Origin: an uncultured bacterium
Lineage (GTDB): Bacteria > UBP6 > UBA1177
NCBI GenBank assembly: GCA_905235605.1
Contig: CAJOMF010000007.1
Span: 1-44,355 of the forward strand
DNA: 44,355 nucleotides
Direction: 5' to 3'
Every line of letters begins with the position of its first letter. Within the stretch, counting starts at the first letter, position 1. Shown piece by piece: positions 17,861-25,768 of the stretch. The position numbers and the translations under genes were made by a program. The notes below the pieces were generated by a model, which worked only from the letters and a program-made list of their open reading frames with translations, was not told the origin of the DNA and did not search any database.

Positions 17861-18646
17861 TTAAATAGTAGCAATTACAGGAACTTTTCTTTTGTATTTC
17901 ATTGAATTTATCCGACATACTACGAATCTGACGAGTTTTTCGTCAACTCCTTCGCGGATGATTTCTTCTTCACTCATTCCGAGGTCGGAGACCGCGTGGA
18001 TTACCGGGTCCATCTGGATGTAGGAGTATCCGATCTCGCCTTCATCGGTCTGGCCTTCGAAAAGGTCTGCGCTCGGTGCTTTTTCAATTACGCTTGCCGG
18101 AAGCCCGAGATAGCGGGCAAATTCGAAAATATCGGCTTTGTAAAGGCTGCCGATCGGATTTATCGCCGATGCACCGTCGCCGAACATCGTGAAGTAGCCG
18201 AGTTCGATCTCGCTTTTGTTGCCTGTGCCCAAAACTATCGCGCCGTTTGCCGCCGAGAAGTCGAAAAGGGTCATCATCCTCGTTCTCGCCATGATGTTGC
18301 CGAGACGTCCTTTCCGTGAGAAGTCGGGATTGGTCATGTTGTTTGCCGCAAATGTGTCAACAACTGCCGAAATTTCGATTTTCATGCTGTTTATTCCGGT
18401 ATTTTCAACGACTTTGAGAGCGTCTTCAATGCTTTTTACGCTTGATGTTTTGTAGGGCATGAGTATTCCGGTTACGTTTTCTTTTCCCAATGCTCTTGCC
18501 GCGAGAGCTGCTACAAGTGCGCTGTCAAGCCCGCCGGAAAGCCCCAGAACCGCTTTTTTGAGCCCTGTTTTTCCGATTTCTGAAACTAAAAACGAGGTGA
18601 GTTTTTTCTCAAGTTCTGCAAAATCCAGTTTTGGAAGTGTTATCAT
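17861..18646 (-). CDS. nadE: NH3-dependent NAD+ synthetase
   Basis: AVLGLSGGLDSALVAALAARALG (PP-loop SGGxDS), GTGNKSEIELGYFTMFGDGASAINPIGSLYK, PSADLFEGQTDEGEIGYSY. Confidence 0.95.
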   Translation of the reverse strand: MITLPKLDFAELEKKLTSFLVSEIGKTGLKKAVLGLSGGLDSALVAALAARALGKENVTGILMPYKTSSVKSIEDALKVVENTGINSMKIEISAVVDTFAANNMTNPDFSRKGRLGNIMARTRMMTLFDFSAANGAIVLGTGNKSEIELGYFTMFGDGASAINPIGSLYKADIFEFARYLGLPASVIEKAPSADLFEGQTDEGEIGYSYIQMDPVIHAVSDLGMSEEEIIREGVDEKLVRFVVCRINSMKYKRKVPVIATI

Positions 18647-19134
18647 GCGTTTCCTCTCATTTTTAATTGATTTAATAATGATTTTCGTATGTTGAGCGAA
18701 TTAGAAAAATAGTCTGAAAGAAGATTTTCCTTTTTTTCGTCGCTTGAAAAACCTGAAACGGTGCAGTAGTCGCTCTCTATCGAATCAAGTGCTTTCGAGT
18801 CGAAGTCGTTCATAAGCGCGCTGCGGCACTTTCTGATGAATTCAAGTTCCGATTCGTCCGGCATCGTGAAGGAATGGGCGAGTTCGGCAAGCCACGAAGC
18901 GGCAATAAAATTGCGCGGATTTTTGCGGAGCGGAGCTGTCTCTTCAAGCGAAATAAAATCGTCAAGAAAATAGGTGTTGTTTTTTCTGCTGAGGACTACT
19001 TCACAGTTTTCAAAAAGGGAAAAATTGTCTTTTTTCGAGAAAAAGCGGAAAGTTTCGCCTTCTTTTGAAATCGTGTGGAAAAATCCGTTTCCGTGAGATT
19101 TTTTGTAGGTTATCGTTCCCTGTACAATATACAT
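18643..19134 (-). CDS. Short protein with possible RecO-like OB-fold N-terminus
   Basis: 163 aa, MYIVQGTITYKKSHGNGFFHTISKEGETFRFFSKK start then helical region; overlaps flanking genes; similarity weak by eye. Confidence 0.4.
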   Translation of the reverse strand: MYIVQGTITYKKSHGNGFFHTISKEGETFRFFSKKDNFSLFENCEVVLSRKNNTYFLDDFISLEETAPLRKNPRNFIAASWLAELAHSFTMPDESELEFIRKCRSALMNDFDSKALDSIESDYCTVSGFSSDEKKENLLSDYFSNSLNIRKSLLNQLKMRGNA

Positions 19135-19973
19135 CAGTTCACCGATTCGATCTGCTGCTTCTTTTCAGGTTTCCTTCGCTCGATATCAGTCGTTATGCCC
19201 AGCTGTTTCGCAAGGTCGACACATTCGCTCAAAAACGGGATCGCGACTTCTTTTGTGTTGATCGCCTGAACTTCGAGGCATCTGCGCAGATAAGTCTGAC
19301 CCAGCTCTTCATTTTTCAGCATGTACATTTTGAGGGCACCGCGGTAGAGAGCCTCTACGTCGAACGGAAAATATTCAAGAGCTTTCTTGTAATTTTCAGC
19401 AGCAAGTTCGTTCAGATTCTGCTCGTCATACATGATCCCGAGCTGTTTGTAAGCTTCGGAATGCGTTCCGCGCATCTTGATCGCCGCATCGAAATGCTGT
19501 TTTGCCAGATCGTAGCGTTTCTGCATCCTGTAGACAATGCCGATGTTCGTTTCGGCATAGTGCGGACGCGGATACATTGTGTCTGCAAGGACTGCCTGGA
19601 ACTCTTCGAGAGCCTTGTCGAACTGCCTCTGCTCAAGGTAAAGCGCGCCCAGGTTGTTGCGTGCGTCGGTAAACTTTTTGTCGATTTTCAGAGCCTGTTT
19701 GAAGTTTTCCTCAGCCTTTGGCCCGTCATGTTCGATCATGAAAACGAGACCTAACGTGTTGTAATACTGCGGAAGGTCGGGTGCTGCCTCGATAGCCAGC
19801 ATGATTTCGCGCCTTGCTTTGATATAGTCGCCCTGATTCAGTGCCGCAAGACCGAGTTGGTAGTGACCGTCGCTTTTTCTTTCATCGCTTACTGTTTTAG
19901 TGTCTGCCGAAGAGCATGAAACAACGATTTGCAAAATGAAGAAAAATAAGAGTAATGTTTTGATTTTATTCAA
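19134..19973 (-). CDS. TPR-repeat lipoprotein (PilF/PilW-like)
   Basis: Lipobox QIVVSC; repeated TPR pattern (HYQLGLAALNQGDYIKARREIMLAIEAAPD, YYNTLGLVFMIEHDGPKAEENFKQALKID, ARNNLGALYLEQRQFDKALEEFQAVL). Confidence 0.85.
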   Translation of the reverse strand: MNKIKTLLLFFFILQIVVSCSSADTKTVSDERKSDGHYQLGLAALNQGDYIKARREIMLAIEAAPDLPQYYNTLGLVFMIEHDGPKAEENFKQALKIDKKFTDARNNLGALYLEQRQFDKALEEFQAVLADTMYPRPHYAETNIGIVYRMQKRYDLAKQHFDAAIKMRGTHSEAYKQLGIMYDEQNLNELAAENYKKALEYFPFDVEALYRGALKMYMLKNEELGQTYLRRCLEVQAINTKEVAIPFLSECVDLAKQLGITTDIERRKPEKKQQIESVN

Positions 19974-19993
19974 GTGTCCCTCTTTTTTGAGAG

Positions 19994-21907
19994 TTATTTA
20001 TTCTCTTCCTTTTTGTCGGCTTTTTTGTTTTTGTCTTCTTTTCCGGATCTGCCCCATTCCCAGCCGAATTCAACGTCAGCACCTAAATCCCACGATGAAA
20101 CATAGTGACCTTCGAGGTTGTCATGCGGACGCGGGTTCTTTGCATTCCAGAAAGTCCAGTGTTTGCCGGCATAGCCGTTGATGTAGAGGAACGGAAGGAT
20201 CTGCAGTCTGACGACGCCTCTGAAAAGCGAACTTACGTGGCTGTCTGAGAAAAGTTCTTTCGCGCTTCCGAAGCCGCGTTTGTAGTATGAAAGCATCATC
20301 TTCAGGATCCAGAGATCGGGCAGTTCAAGGTGAGCGAAGAGCGATGAGGAGTCGGGAAGTTTTTCGTAACCGACTGAAAGAGCGATCCACGTTTTGAAAC
20401 TGTAGCTGAGTTCTCCGTAGAAAGAACCTACGAACTTATCGTCGGAATCGTTCATAAGGTGCCAGTATTTCGAACGTCCGTCAGGCTGGAAATCTTTTGC
20501 TCCGAAGATGTTCGTCATCATTTCTATACGTTCGATATCGTAGAAAGTATCGAAGAAAGAGGGGATGTAAGAGTCATGGTGGGCTCTTCCTTCAAGCTGG
20601 ATTCTGATCGCATGCTGATTTTTCTGGTCAAGGTTGAATCTTCCCAGAAGACCGAAAGTAAAGCCGCCTTTTACGAAATCTTTCTTGAACCACGAATAGT
20701 CGGCGAAAGTCTTGATATCGACTTTTTCGTTTTTGAAGAGCTTAATTTCGAAGTCGATGCCCTGCATATAAAGGAATTCGTCATCTTCAATGACAGGACG
20801 GCCTTTGGAATCGACTGCTATCCTCGGAACTCTGCTGTCGTTTCCGTTGAGATAGTCATCTGCATCGTAGTCGTAGTATTTTTCATAACGCAGTTTGGTC
20901 GGAGCATTTCTGTCGGCAACAAAGGAGTATCCGAACGAAGCGCTTCTTGCATGGTAGTTTCCGATCGCGGAGAAAGGTTTCAGGAAAACGAGACCGCCGA
21001 AGATGTTTCCTCTTGCGACATCGCCCAAAAGCACTTCAAAGCCGCCGTAATCGAAATACCAGTTGAGTTTTGCCGACATGGTTGAAAATGTCGAGTCGTG
21101 GTTCGGGATGTAACGTTTGAGGATCGTTCCGTGACCGATCGTCTGCGCGAAGTTGCTGCCGATCGAAAGGTAGAGGTTGTCTTCGGAAGTTCCGATCTGG
21201 AAGTATCTCAGGATCTTGAGGTAATCCTGCCACTCATCCCAGTCTTCCTTTCTGAAGCGGACACTGTGGTCGTTGTTGTTTATGTCGGTGTTGACGAGTC
21301 TGACATTGAGCGGAACGTGTAATCCGAAGATGAGGTCAAGTTCCTTTTCGCTGACCGGCTCTTTTATGAGTTTGTCAAAGTGCATCGAAAATTTCGGAGT
21401 GATAACGAGGTAAAGAGCGTCGTCCATCAATTTTACACCGGCTGCGAGACCTGCGCTGTTGTAGGGGGATATGATCTCGTTTGCGCCGATATTTGCAACT
21501 TCGCCTTTCCAGAAAGTTTTTTCAATATCTCTTATTTTTCTGTCTTTGCTGTCATCTTTCTTTGCGGCTGCATCTTCTGCAGGTTTTTCCGCAGCCGGTT
21601 TGGGGTCTTCAGGAGACGTCTCAGGGGAGGTCTCTGCAGGCTGCTGTTCTGCGGTTTTGGGTTCTTCCGCTGCTACGGGCTGCTGTTCAGGAGACGTCTC
21701 AGGGGAGGTCTCTGCAGGCTGCTGCTCTGCGGTTTTGGGTTCTTCCGCTGCTGCGGGCTGTTGCTCAGGAGATGTCTCAGGGGAGGTCTCTGCAGGCTGC
21801 TGTTCAGCGGTTTTGGGTTCTTCCGCTGGTGCAGTTTCCTGTGCAAAAAGAGTTCCGAAGAGTAATGCAAACAAAGTCAAAAAGGTCAAAATCTTCAAAT
21901 TTTTCAT
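19994..21907 (-). CDS. Predicted outer-membrane beta-barrel protein with N-terminal Pro/Glu repeat linker
   Basis: Signal peptide MKNLKILTFLTLFALLFGTLFA; EEPKTAEQQPAETSPETSPEQQPAAA repeats; long C-terminal region rich in alternating beta strands. Confidence 0.7.
   Translation of the reverse strand: MKNLKILTFLTLFALLFGTLFAQETAPAEEPKTAEQQPAETSPETSPEQQPAAAEEPKTAEQQPAETSPETSPEQQPVAAEEPKTAEQQPAETSPETSPEDPKPAAEKPAEDAAAKKDDSKDRKIRDIEKTFWKGEVANIGANEIISPYNSAGLAAGVKLMDDALYLVITPKFSMHFDKLIKEPVSEKELDLIFGLHVPLNVRLVNTDINNNDHSVRFRKEDWDEWQDYLKILRYFQIGTSEDNLYLSIGSNFAQTIGHGTILKRYIPNHDSTFSTMSAKLNWYFDYGGFEVLLGDVARGNIFGGLVFLKPFSAIGNYHARSASFGYSFVADRNAPTKLRYEKYYDYDADDYLNGNDSRVPRIAVDSKGRPVIEDDEFLYMQGIDFEIKLFKNEKVDIKTFADYSWFKKDFVKGGFTFGLLGRFNLDQKNQHAIRIQLEGRAHHDSYIPSFFDTFYDIERIEMMTNIFGAKDFQPDGRSKYWHLMNDSDDKFVGSFYGELSYSFKTWIALSVGYEKLPDSSSLFAHLELPDLWILKMMLSYYKRGFGSAKELFSDSHVSSLFRGVVRLQILPFLYINGYAGKHWTFWNAKNPRPHDNLEGHYVSSWDLGADVEFGWEWGRSGKEDKNKKADKKEENK
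21611..21832 (-). repeat. 78-bp tandem repeat, about 2.8 copies, encoding a 26-aa linker unit
   Basis: aggaga(c/t)gtctcaggggaggtctctgcaggctgctg starts at 21611, 21689 and 21767, exactly 78 bp apart. Confidence 0.92.
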
Positions 21908-22035
21908 GCTCTTCTCCGCTTGTAATAAAGCTCATAACAAAAAAAACGCCTAAAATATATTGATATACCGTAAAAATGCAAACTTAGCAGAGCTTTTTTT
22001 GAGGGTAAAAAGCGATTTTTTGAAAAAAAGTCAGA

Positions 22036-23292
22036 TTAAAGGTCTGTCGGGGAGCAGATGAAGCCTTTTATTGCGGTCGCAGCGGCTGTCGCGGGGCTTG
22101 CAAGGTATATCCCGGACTGGTTACAGCCCATTCTGCCTTTGAAGTTGCGGTTTGCGGTGCTGACTGTGATCTCACCCGGTGCCATGATGCCTTCGTGTGC
22201 ACCTAAGCACGGTCCGCAGCCGGGGTTGAGGATGATCCCGCCTGCTTCGACGAAAATTTTGAAAAGTCCTTCTTCCATTGCCTTGAGGTAGATGTCCGAG
22301 CTTGCCGGAAGGACGAGAAGCCTCGTTTCTTTCGCGATGTGACGACCTTTGAGGATTTCAGCGGCGATCCTGAGGTCTTCGATCCTGCCGTTCGTGCATG
22401 TTCCGATCAGCACCTGATCGACTTTGACATCGTGCATGCTGCTGACTTTGCTGACGTTATCTACCGTGTGCGGCATTGCGACCATCGGTTCGATCTGCGA
22501 AACGTCGATCTCAAGAGTTTCTGCGTATTCGGCATCTGCATCGGGATAGATCGGAGTGTAGGCGTCACGCGGGATCCCGTGTTTTTCGAGGAAGCTGAAA
22601 ACTTTTTCGTCTGGCGCCATGTATCCGTTTTTCGCGCCTATCTCGACTGACATATTGGTGAAGACAAGTCTGTCTGCAAGTTCGATGTTTTCAATGTAAT
22701 CGCCTGAAAATTCTACGCTTTTATAAAGTGCGCCGTCAACTTTGATGAGCCCTGCGATGTGAAGGAGAACGTCTTTCGAGGAAACGTAGGGTTTCGGTTT
22801 TCCCTTGAGGACTATCTTCATCGATTCGGGAACTTTGAGCCAGATCTCTCCCGTCGCCCAGATGCCCGCCGATTCGCTTCTGCCGATGCCGGTCGAGAAT
22901 GCGCCGAGTGCGCCGTAAGTCACAGTGTGGGAGTCGCTGCCGACGATGAATTTGCCGGGAAGGGCGAAACCTTCTTCGACCGTTACCTGATGGCATATCC
23001 CGCGGCCGCAGTCGTAGAAATTTTTTATTCCCTGTTCCTTGACGAATTGTCTCACAGTCTGGTGGTTCGTTGCAGCCTTTTCGTTTGCAGCAGGTACGAT
23101 GTGGTCAAGAATTATCAGGATCTGATTCGGATCATCGACCTTTTTTCCGCCCATTTTCTTGAAGGTCGAATAGATCGCCGCGCTGTTGTCATGCGTAAGA
23201 ACGTGGTCGGGTCTGATAGTTAAAATCGTTCCGGGAACGACCGGTCTTCCCGCCATTTTTGAAAAAATCTTCTCAGCAAAAGTCTGTCCCAT
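22036..23292 (-). CDS. leuC: 3-isopropylmalate dehydratase / homoaconitase large subunit family
   Basis: MGQTFAEKIFSKMAG, HDNSAAIYSTFKKMG, IVGSDSHTVTYGALGAFSTGIGRSE, LIGTCTNGRIEDL, NPGCGPCLGAHEG, IYLASPATAAATAI. Confidence 0.9.
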   Translation of the reverse strand: MGQTFAEKIFSKMAGRPVVPGTILTIRPDHVLTHDNSAAIYSTFKKMGGKKVDDPNQILIILDHIVPAANEKAATNHQTVRQFVKEQGIKNFYDCGRGICHQVTVEEGFALPGKFIVGSDSHTVTYGALGAFSTGIGRSESAGIWATGEIWLKVPESMKIVLKGKPKPYVSSKDVLLHIAGLIKVDGALYKSVEFSGDYIENIELADRLVFTNMSVEIGAKNGYMAPDEKVFSFLEKHGIPRDAYTPIYPDADAEYAETLEIDVSQIEPMVAMPHTVDNVSKVSSMHDVKVDQVLIGTCTNGRIEDLRIAAEILKGRHIAKETRLLVLPASSDIYLKAMEEGLFKIFVEAGGIILNPGCGPCLGAHEGIMAPGEITVSTANRNFKGRMGCNQSGIYLASPATAAATAIKGFICSPTDL

Positions 23293-23377
23293 TTTTCACC
23301 TCGTAATTGAACAAAAACCTAAAAATCGGCGGATTTTGGCACTTTTTAAGAATAACTCAACTTTTTATGTGATTTAA

Positions 23378-24316
23378 TTATATGCAGGATTGACCGTTCC
23401 AGTTGAACCCTTCTTTGCATTTGAAGCGGCATTCGTTAGCGTATTCGCTGTGGCATTCGACAGTGCCGTCACTAACTTTCAATTCTCCGCAGTCGCAGAA
23501 GTAGCATTTTCCGGTCGTTGCTTCAAAAGTATAGCCGTTGCTGCAGCCTGAAACAGTGTTCGGAAGGGGCTGACCATTGTAGGTGTAGGGCTGTGCAAGT
23601 TCTACCTGTGCACCGTTTTTTATGCGGTAAAGCGTGCCCGATCCGCAGCACGGTTTTGCTGAATCAGTGAATGTTCCGCTTTCCGGATTATGTTCGTTGA
23701 AACACTGTTCTATAGCTGTTTTTCCGTTTTTGTCGATGAATGTCGTTCCGGCATCTGTTTCTTCAAGGTATGCTCCCGGTATTATCCTTCCGCATTCGAC
23801 GCATTTGTCGTTTTTGGGAGCAGTTCCTTCGGGACAGGGGACCTGTGTGGTGCCATGCGGCTCTTCGGGCATAACTACGAGAGTCGTTTCTGCCGGTTCT
23901 TCATTGTAAACAGGTTCGGTAGAGTAATTTTCAAAATCCGGGTTACCATAGATCACGATCATGCATCCGGCTGGATTCCACTCAGCATTTTCAGGAAGTT
24001 CCTCGCAGTGGTGTTCGACTGTAACTCCCTCGTCGTCAATTACTTCCTTTTCATAGTAGTCATAGTCACTGGTTTCGTCCTCATCCGGCAGAGTGTATCC
24101 GTCATATTCCGGAGCGGTATCACCATCAACAGGAGCCGTATCGTTGTTGTCGGGAACGGTGTCGCCTTCATCCGGTGAGGGAACGGTGTCGGCATCGTCA
24201 TCATTCTGAGTTTCCTGCGGTTCTGAGGATTCCGGCGTCGTGATCCTCATTCCCTCGTCGCATGAAACAACACAAAACAGTGCGGAAACTGCAAGAATCG
24301 CAAAGATTTTTTTCAT
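23378..24316 (-). CDS. Cysteine-rich lipoprotein with acidic linker
   Basis: MKKIFAILAVSALFCVVSC lipobox; DDDADTVPSPDEGDTVPDNNDTAP linker; many paired cysteines in C-terminal part. Confidence 0.75.
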   Translation of the reverse strand: MKKIFAILAVSALFCVVSCDEGMRITTPESSEPQETQNDDDADTVPSPDEGDTVPDNNDTAPVDGDTAPEYDGYTLPDEDETSDYDYYEKEVIDDEGVTVEHHCEELPENAEWNPAGCMIVIYGNPDFENYSTEPVYNEEPAETTLVVMPEEPHGTTQVPCPEGTAPKNDKCVECGRIIPGAYLEETDAGTTFIDKNGKTAIEQCFNEHNPESGTFTDSAKPCCGSGTLYRIKNGAQVELAQPYTYNGQPLPNTVSGCSNGYTFEATTGKCYFCDCGELKVSDGTVECHSEYANECRFKCKEGFNWNGQSCI

Positions 24317-24416
24317 AGCGCTGCCTCCAAAGGTGATAAGTTGCAAATACCAAAAAACAACAAATTATAAGGAAAAACAGAAAAATGGCAACATAATAAA
24401 AAACAGGACACACGCC

Positions 24417-24519
24417 CTTGTCATCTTGAACGAATGTGAAAGATTTCTGAGATTCTTCGCTTACGCTCAGAATGACGGAAAACGCTCAGAATGACGGGAA
24501 AGGCTCAGAATGACGTGCA
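24417..24519. repeat. Intergenic repeat: inverted repeat plus three 19-bp tandem units
   Basis: gtcatcttgaacg (from 24419) is inverted relative to cgctcagaatgac; cgctcagaatgac-type units at 24464, 24483 and 24502 (19-bp period). Confidence 0.85.
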
Positions 24520-24523
24520 GATG

Positions 24524-25768
24524 CTAATCTGAAGTCTTCTTGTTTTTGATTTTTTCCCAATATTCCTTGATTTTTGCTTCGTAGCCGATGTTTTTCATTT
24601 TGTAGAATTGCGGCGGCTCGACATCTCCGGGGAAGTAGCGCTGGTCGACCCAGTGGTTTTCGTAGTCGTGCGGATATTTGTAGTTTCCTTTTTCTTCGCC
24701 GGGAGCGAAAGAGGAGTCGTTGATTAGGTGATTCGGGATTTCAAGTGTCGGATTTTCCTTGAAATAATCTTCGGCGGCGTGAAGTCCCAAATAACTTGCG
24801 TTGCTTTTGGGAGCGGTCGCAAGATAGTTCACGATGTGCGCTAAAATTATCTTTCCTTCGGGGTAGCCCACAGCCTGGAATGCATGGAGCGCCGCAACTG
24901 CGAGCTCAAGAGCCCTCGGATCGGCGTTGCCGACGTCTTCGGAAGCAAAAATTATCATTCTGCGAAGCAAAAACAGCGGATTGTCGCCCGATTCGATCAT
25001 TTTGACGAGGTAGTAAAGCGCGGCGTCCGGGTCGCTTCCGCGGAGACTTTTGATGAAAGCCGAGATCGTGCGGTAGTGGAAATCGCCTGTTTTATCGTAC
25101 TGGTTCGGATTTTCCACGAGTTCCATCACGTTTTCGCGGGTGATTTTTCCTCCTCCGCTCAGATGGAACGCGCTTTCCATGATGGAAACTGCGATCCTTA
25201 CGTCGCCAGAAGCCTCTTTCGCAATGATTTCAAGGAGTTCTTCATCGATTTCGGCTTTGAGATAGTCGACCGCGCGGTGCAAAACCGTGATTATGTCGGA
25301 GACTGAAATTTTTGAAAAACGGACGCTTCTGGCGCGTGAAAGCAGGGCGTTGTTGACGTAAAACGACGGATTTTCGGTAGTCGCGCCGATAAAAATAACA
25401 CCTTCGTTTTCTATCATCGGAAGAAAAATATCCTGCTGCGCCTTGTTGAATCGGTGGATCTCGTCGATAAAAACTATCTGCTTGTCGACGAAAACCGACT
25501 CTCTGTCTTTGTAAAGGATCTTCTTTATGTCGGCCGAACTGTCCGTAACTGCTGAGAATTTATAGAGTTTCGCTCCATAAAGCCCTGCGGCTATCCTTGC
25601 GACGGTCGTTTTTCCCGTTCCTGGCGGGCCGTAGAAGACCATTGACGGCAGAAAACCCGATTTCAGGAACGATTTCAAAAGTTTGATGACATTCTGCTGT
25701 CCTACGACCTCATCGAATGTTTCGGGTCTGAGCACCGAATACAGGGGAATGTAAGCTGAATCGTTCAT
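24524..25768 (-). CDS. rarA: Replication-associated recombination protein A (MgsA/RarA AAA+ ATPase)
   Basis: [85 protein letters not shown]. Confidence 0.95.
   Translation of the reverse strand: MNDSAYIPLYSVLRPETFDEVVGQQNVIKLLKSFLKSGFLPSMVFYGPPGTGKTTVARIAAGLYGAKLYKFSAVTDSSADIKKILYKDRESVFVDKQIVFIDEIHRFNKAQQDIFLPMIENEGVIFIGATTENPSFYVNNALLSRARSVRFSKISVSDIITVLHRAVDYLKAEIDEELLEIIAKEASGDVRIAVSIMESAFHLSGGGKITRENVMELVENPNQYDKTGDFHYRTISAFIKSLRGSDPDAALYYLVKMIESGDNPLFLLRRMIIFASEDVGNADPRALELAVAALHAFQAVGYPEGKIILAHIVNYLATAPKSNASYLGLHAAEDYFKENPTLEIPNHLINDSSFAPGEEKGNYKYPHDYENHWVDQRYFPGDVEPPQFYKMKNIGYEAKIKEYWEKIKNKKTSD

Noticed and set aside
21471-21963. Plus-strand ORFs of 160-161 aa with repetitive Cys/Gly or Leu/Gln sequence
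   Set aside because: They are antisense readings of the 78-bp repeat and barrel CDS; repeats without stops keep several frames open.
24464-24514. Short direct repeats considered as a CRISPR array
   Set aside because: Units are 19 bp head-to-tail with no unique spacers and no cas genes in the window; they fit an intergenic repeat element.
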